A DNA stretch of 64,000 nt from Phytophthora sp. 'mugwort' (taxonomy: Eukaryota; Oomycota; Peronosporomycetes; Peronosporales; Peronosporaceae). A program made the position numbers and the translations under genes. The stretch spans positions 186,001 to 250,000 of the forward strand of contig JAUCEF010000011.1 in NCBI GenBank assembly GCA_033558025.1, read 5' to 3'. Position 1 is the stretch's first letter. Each line of letters begins with the position of its first letter. Positions 62,976-64,000 of this stretch are shown here, piece after piece. The notes below the pieces were generated by a model. That model did not search any database. It was not told where the DNA came from and saw nothing but the letters and a program-made list of their open reading frames with translations.

Positions 62976-64000
62976 CAATGAAAGGAGAGCGCTTAGCCAG
63001 CCGATCAACGGCGAATCATCTAGAATTGTACCCATGTTTGTATCCGGTAATCCATGATGAAGTCCATCGAGATAAAATGCCGACGTTCGTCTGGAATCTG
63101 AAGTGGCTTCATTAGTCCAGTAGTCGCGGTTTGTTTCGTCGCAGTCTCTCCAGTCGGAGATGTACCTCTTGCTCATTTGAACTACACGTAGTCAACACGA
63201 ATGGTAAGGTATGTGCGGTCGGTACCAGGGTGTCCATCGTAGTTGAAATCGCGAATCTCAGGATTGCACTACATTTTTCGGCCACAGCCCGGAGCTTCTT
63301 AGCCGTTGACCCTTTTTGCTGCTCTACCAAAGCAGGGCCTTTACCTCGAAGTACGGCTTGTACTGTATGCTACGCTTTCAGAGGGTCCATCGCGCTTCTT
63401 GAACGCGAGTCGGATTTCTCGAATCACCCAATCCTTTGTGTAGCCAGAAATGGTGGACTTGATTCCATCATTCGAAAGATTGATCTCTGCAACACGAAGC
63501 TGATAGACTGTCTCGTTGAAAATGGGAACGAGTAAGTGGTGAAACTTCTTCGTCTCGGATTTGAGATCTGGCCGTCGGCCGAGAGAGTCCGCGATACCGT
63601 TCTTGGCTTCTGGGGATATACGCGAAACGGGCTGGGATTCTGCAACGATGTCGTACACCAGAGACGTCGGCTAGCCATCTTTTGCTGGAAACCACCTTTG
63701 AGGGACTTGTGGTCTGTCTAGATTTTGACCGGTAGACAAAAGTAGTAAACCCGGAAGCAGCTAATGCATTGAGAATAACGTGTAAATCTTACCGTTGAGC
63801 GGGATGCTTCATCATTCTTAACTTCATCGTCCAAATAGTATCACCCGACACCGTCGACGACTTGGAAGAGCGGACGAACGACGGCAAACCGACTTGCATC
63901 CGGTGCGTCTGCTGTAGGGAAACAGGCAGGTGCGGTACCGGTGGCAAACAGCCGACGCATCAAATTCTGGTAGATTTGGAACTGCGCGGTGTTCAACACA
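62976..64000 (-). pseudogene. Ty3/gypsy RNase H and integrase (degenerate, - strand)
   Basis: Entering from the window edge on the reverse strand. An RNase H tail with TDHKSLKGGFQQK near 63715, then IADSLGRRPDLKSETKKFHH near 63590 and YQLRVAEINLSNDGIKSTIS. The integrase N-terminus (RNKPRLLD near 63130, following a Cys/His region) and core pieces follow: WTSSWITGYKHG near 63065 and FAVDRLAKRSPFIAT near 63010. The catalytic Glu part is missing. It meets the + strand gypsy RT head-on near 62970. Confidence 0.6.

Noticed and set aside
1..64000. RxLR or CRN effector genes, CRISPR arrays, rRNA
   Set aside because: Looked for signal peptide plus RxLR/EER or LxLFLAK patterns and for arrays of spaced repeats; none seen.

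Overview
The window looks like nuclear DNA of an oomycete, most likely a Phytophthora species. The evidence is introns of 69-106 bp, CTCATT-type oomycete initiator elements in front of several genes, secreted cutinases of the plant-pathogen type, and a TE complement (chromodomain Ty3/gypsy with an extra RNase H, Ty1/copia, Cryptons, a DIRS/Ngaro-like element, PIF/Harbinger, pogo-like) typical of these genomes. This is inferred from sequence patterns only; no database was consulted.

Layout. 1-18.4 kb is a retroelement graveyard. It holds a gypsy LTR + gag running into an inverted second LTR (a 680-bp-arm palindrome), a decayed gypsy pol (RT, two RNase H domains, integrase, chromodomain), an unassigned degenerate reverse-strand ORF, a decayed copia element carrying a 413-bp MITE-like insertion, and a 1.5-kb gypsy LTR with internal tandem repeats. 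19.2-32.5 kb is a compact island of intact genes: PGM2-type phosphoglucomutase, a two-exon BCAS3-like protein, a LAMTOR5-like Ragulator subunit divergent from it across 130 bp, a NET-domain plus four-C2H2-finger protein, a small tail-anchored protein, a PH-domain protein, and a SAM-like/SANT-like repeat protein. 32.5-36.5 kb shows no convincing gene.

36.5-44.7 kb is a second TE block: a PIF/Harbinger element broken by a solo LTR, two Crypton-type tyrosine-recombinase pseudogenes (one split by a dispersed repeat also present at 18.4 kb), a DIRS gag fragment, and a tRNA-like pol III sequence. 45.3-47.2 kb is a four-exon BRO1-domain gene whose stop codon lies inside a 30-bp inverted repeat. 47.4-52.1 kb is a cutinase cluster: two intact genes, one frameshifted pseudogene and one fragment. 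53.8-60.3 kb is a DIRS-like element apparently nested inside a pogo-like transposase gene. 60.9-64 kb holds two head-on decayed gypsy pol segments.

Functionally, the intact genes fall into a housekeeping/endolysosomal set (PGM2, BCAS3-like, LAMTOR5-like, PH, BRO1) and a host-interaction set (cutinases). The TE blocks around them show layered insertion and loss of catalytic residues.
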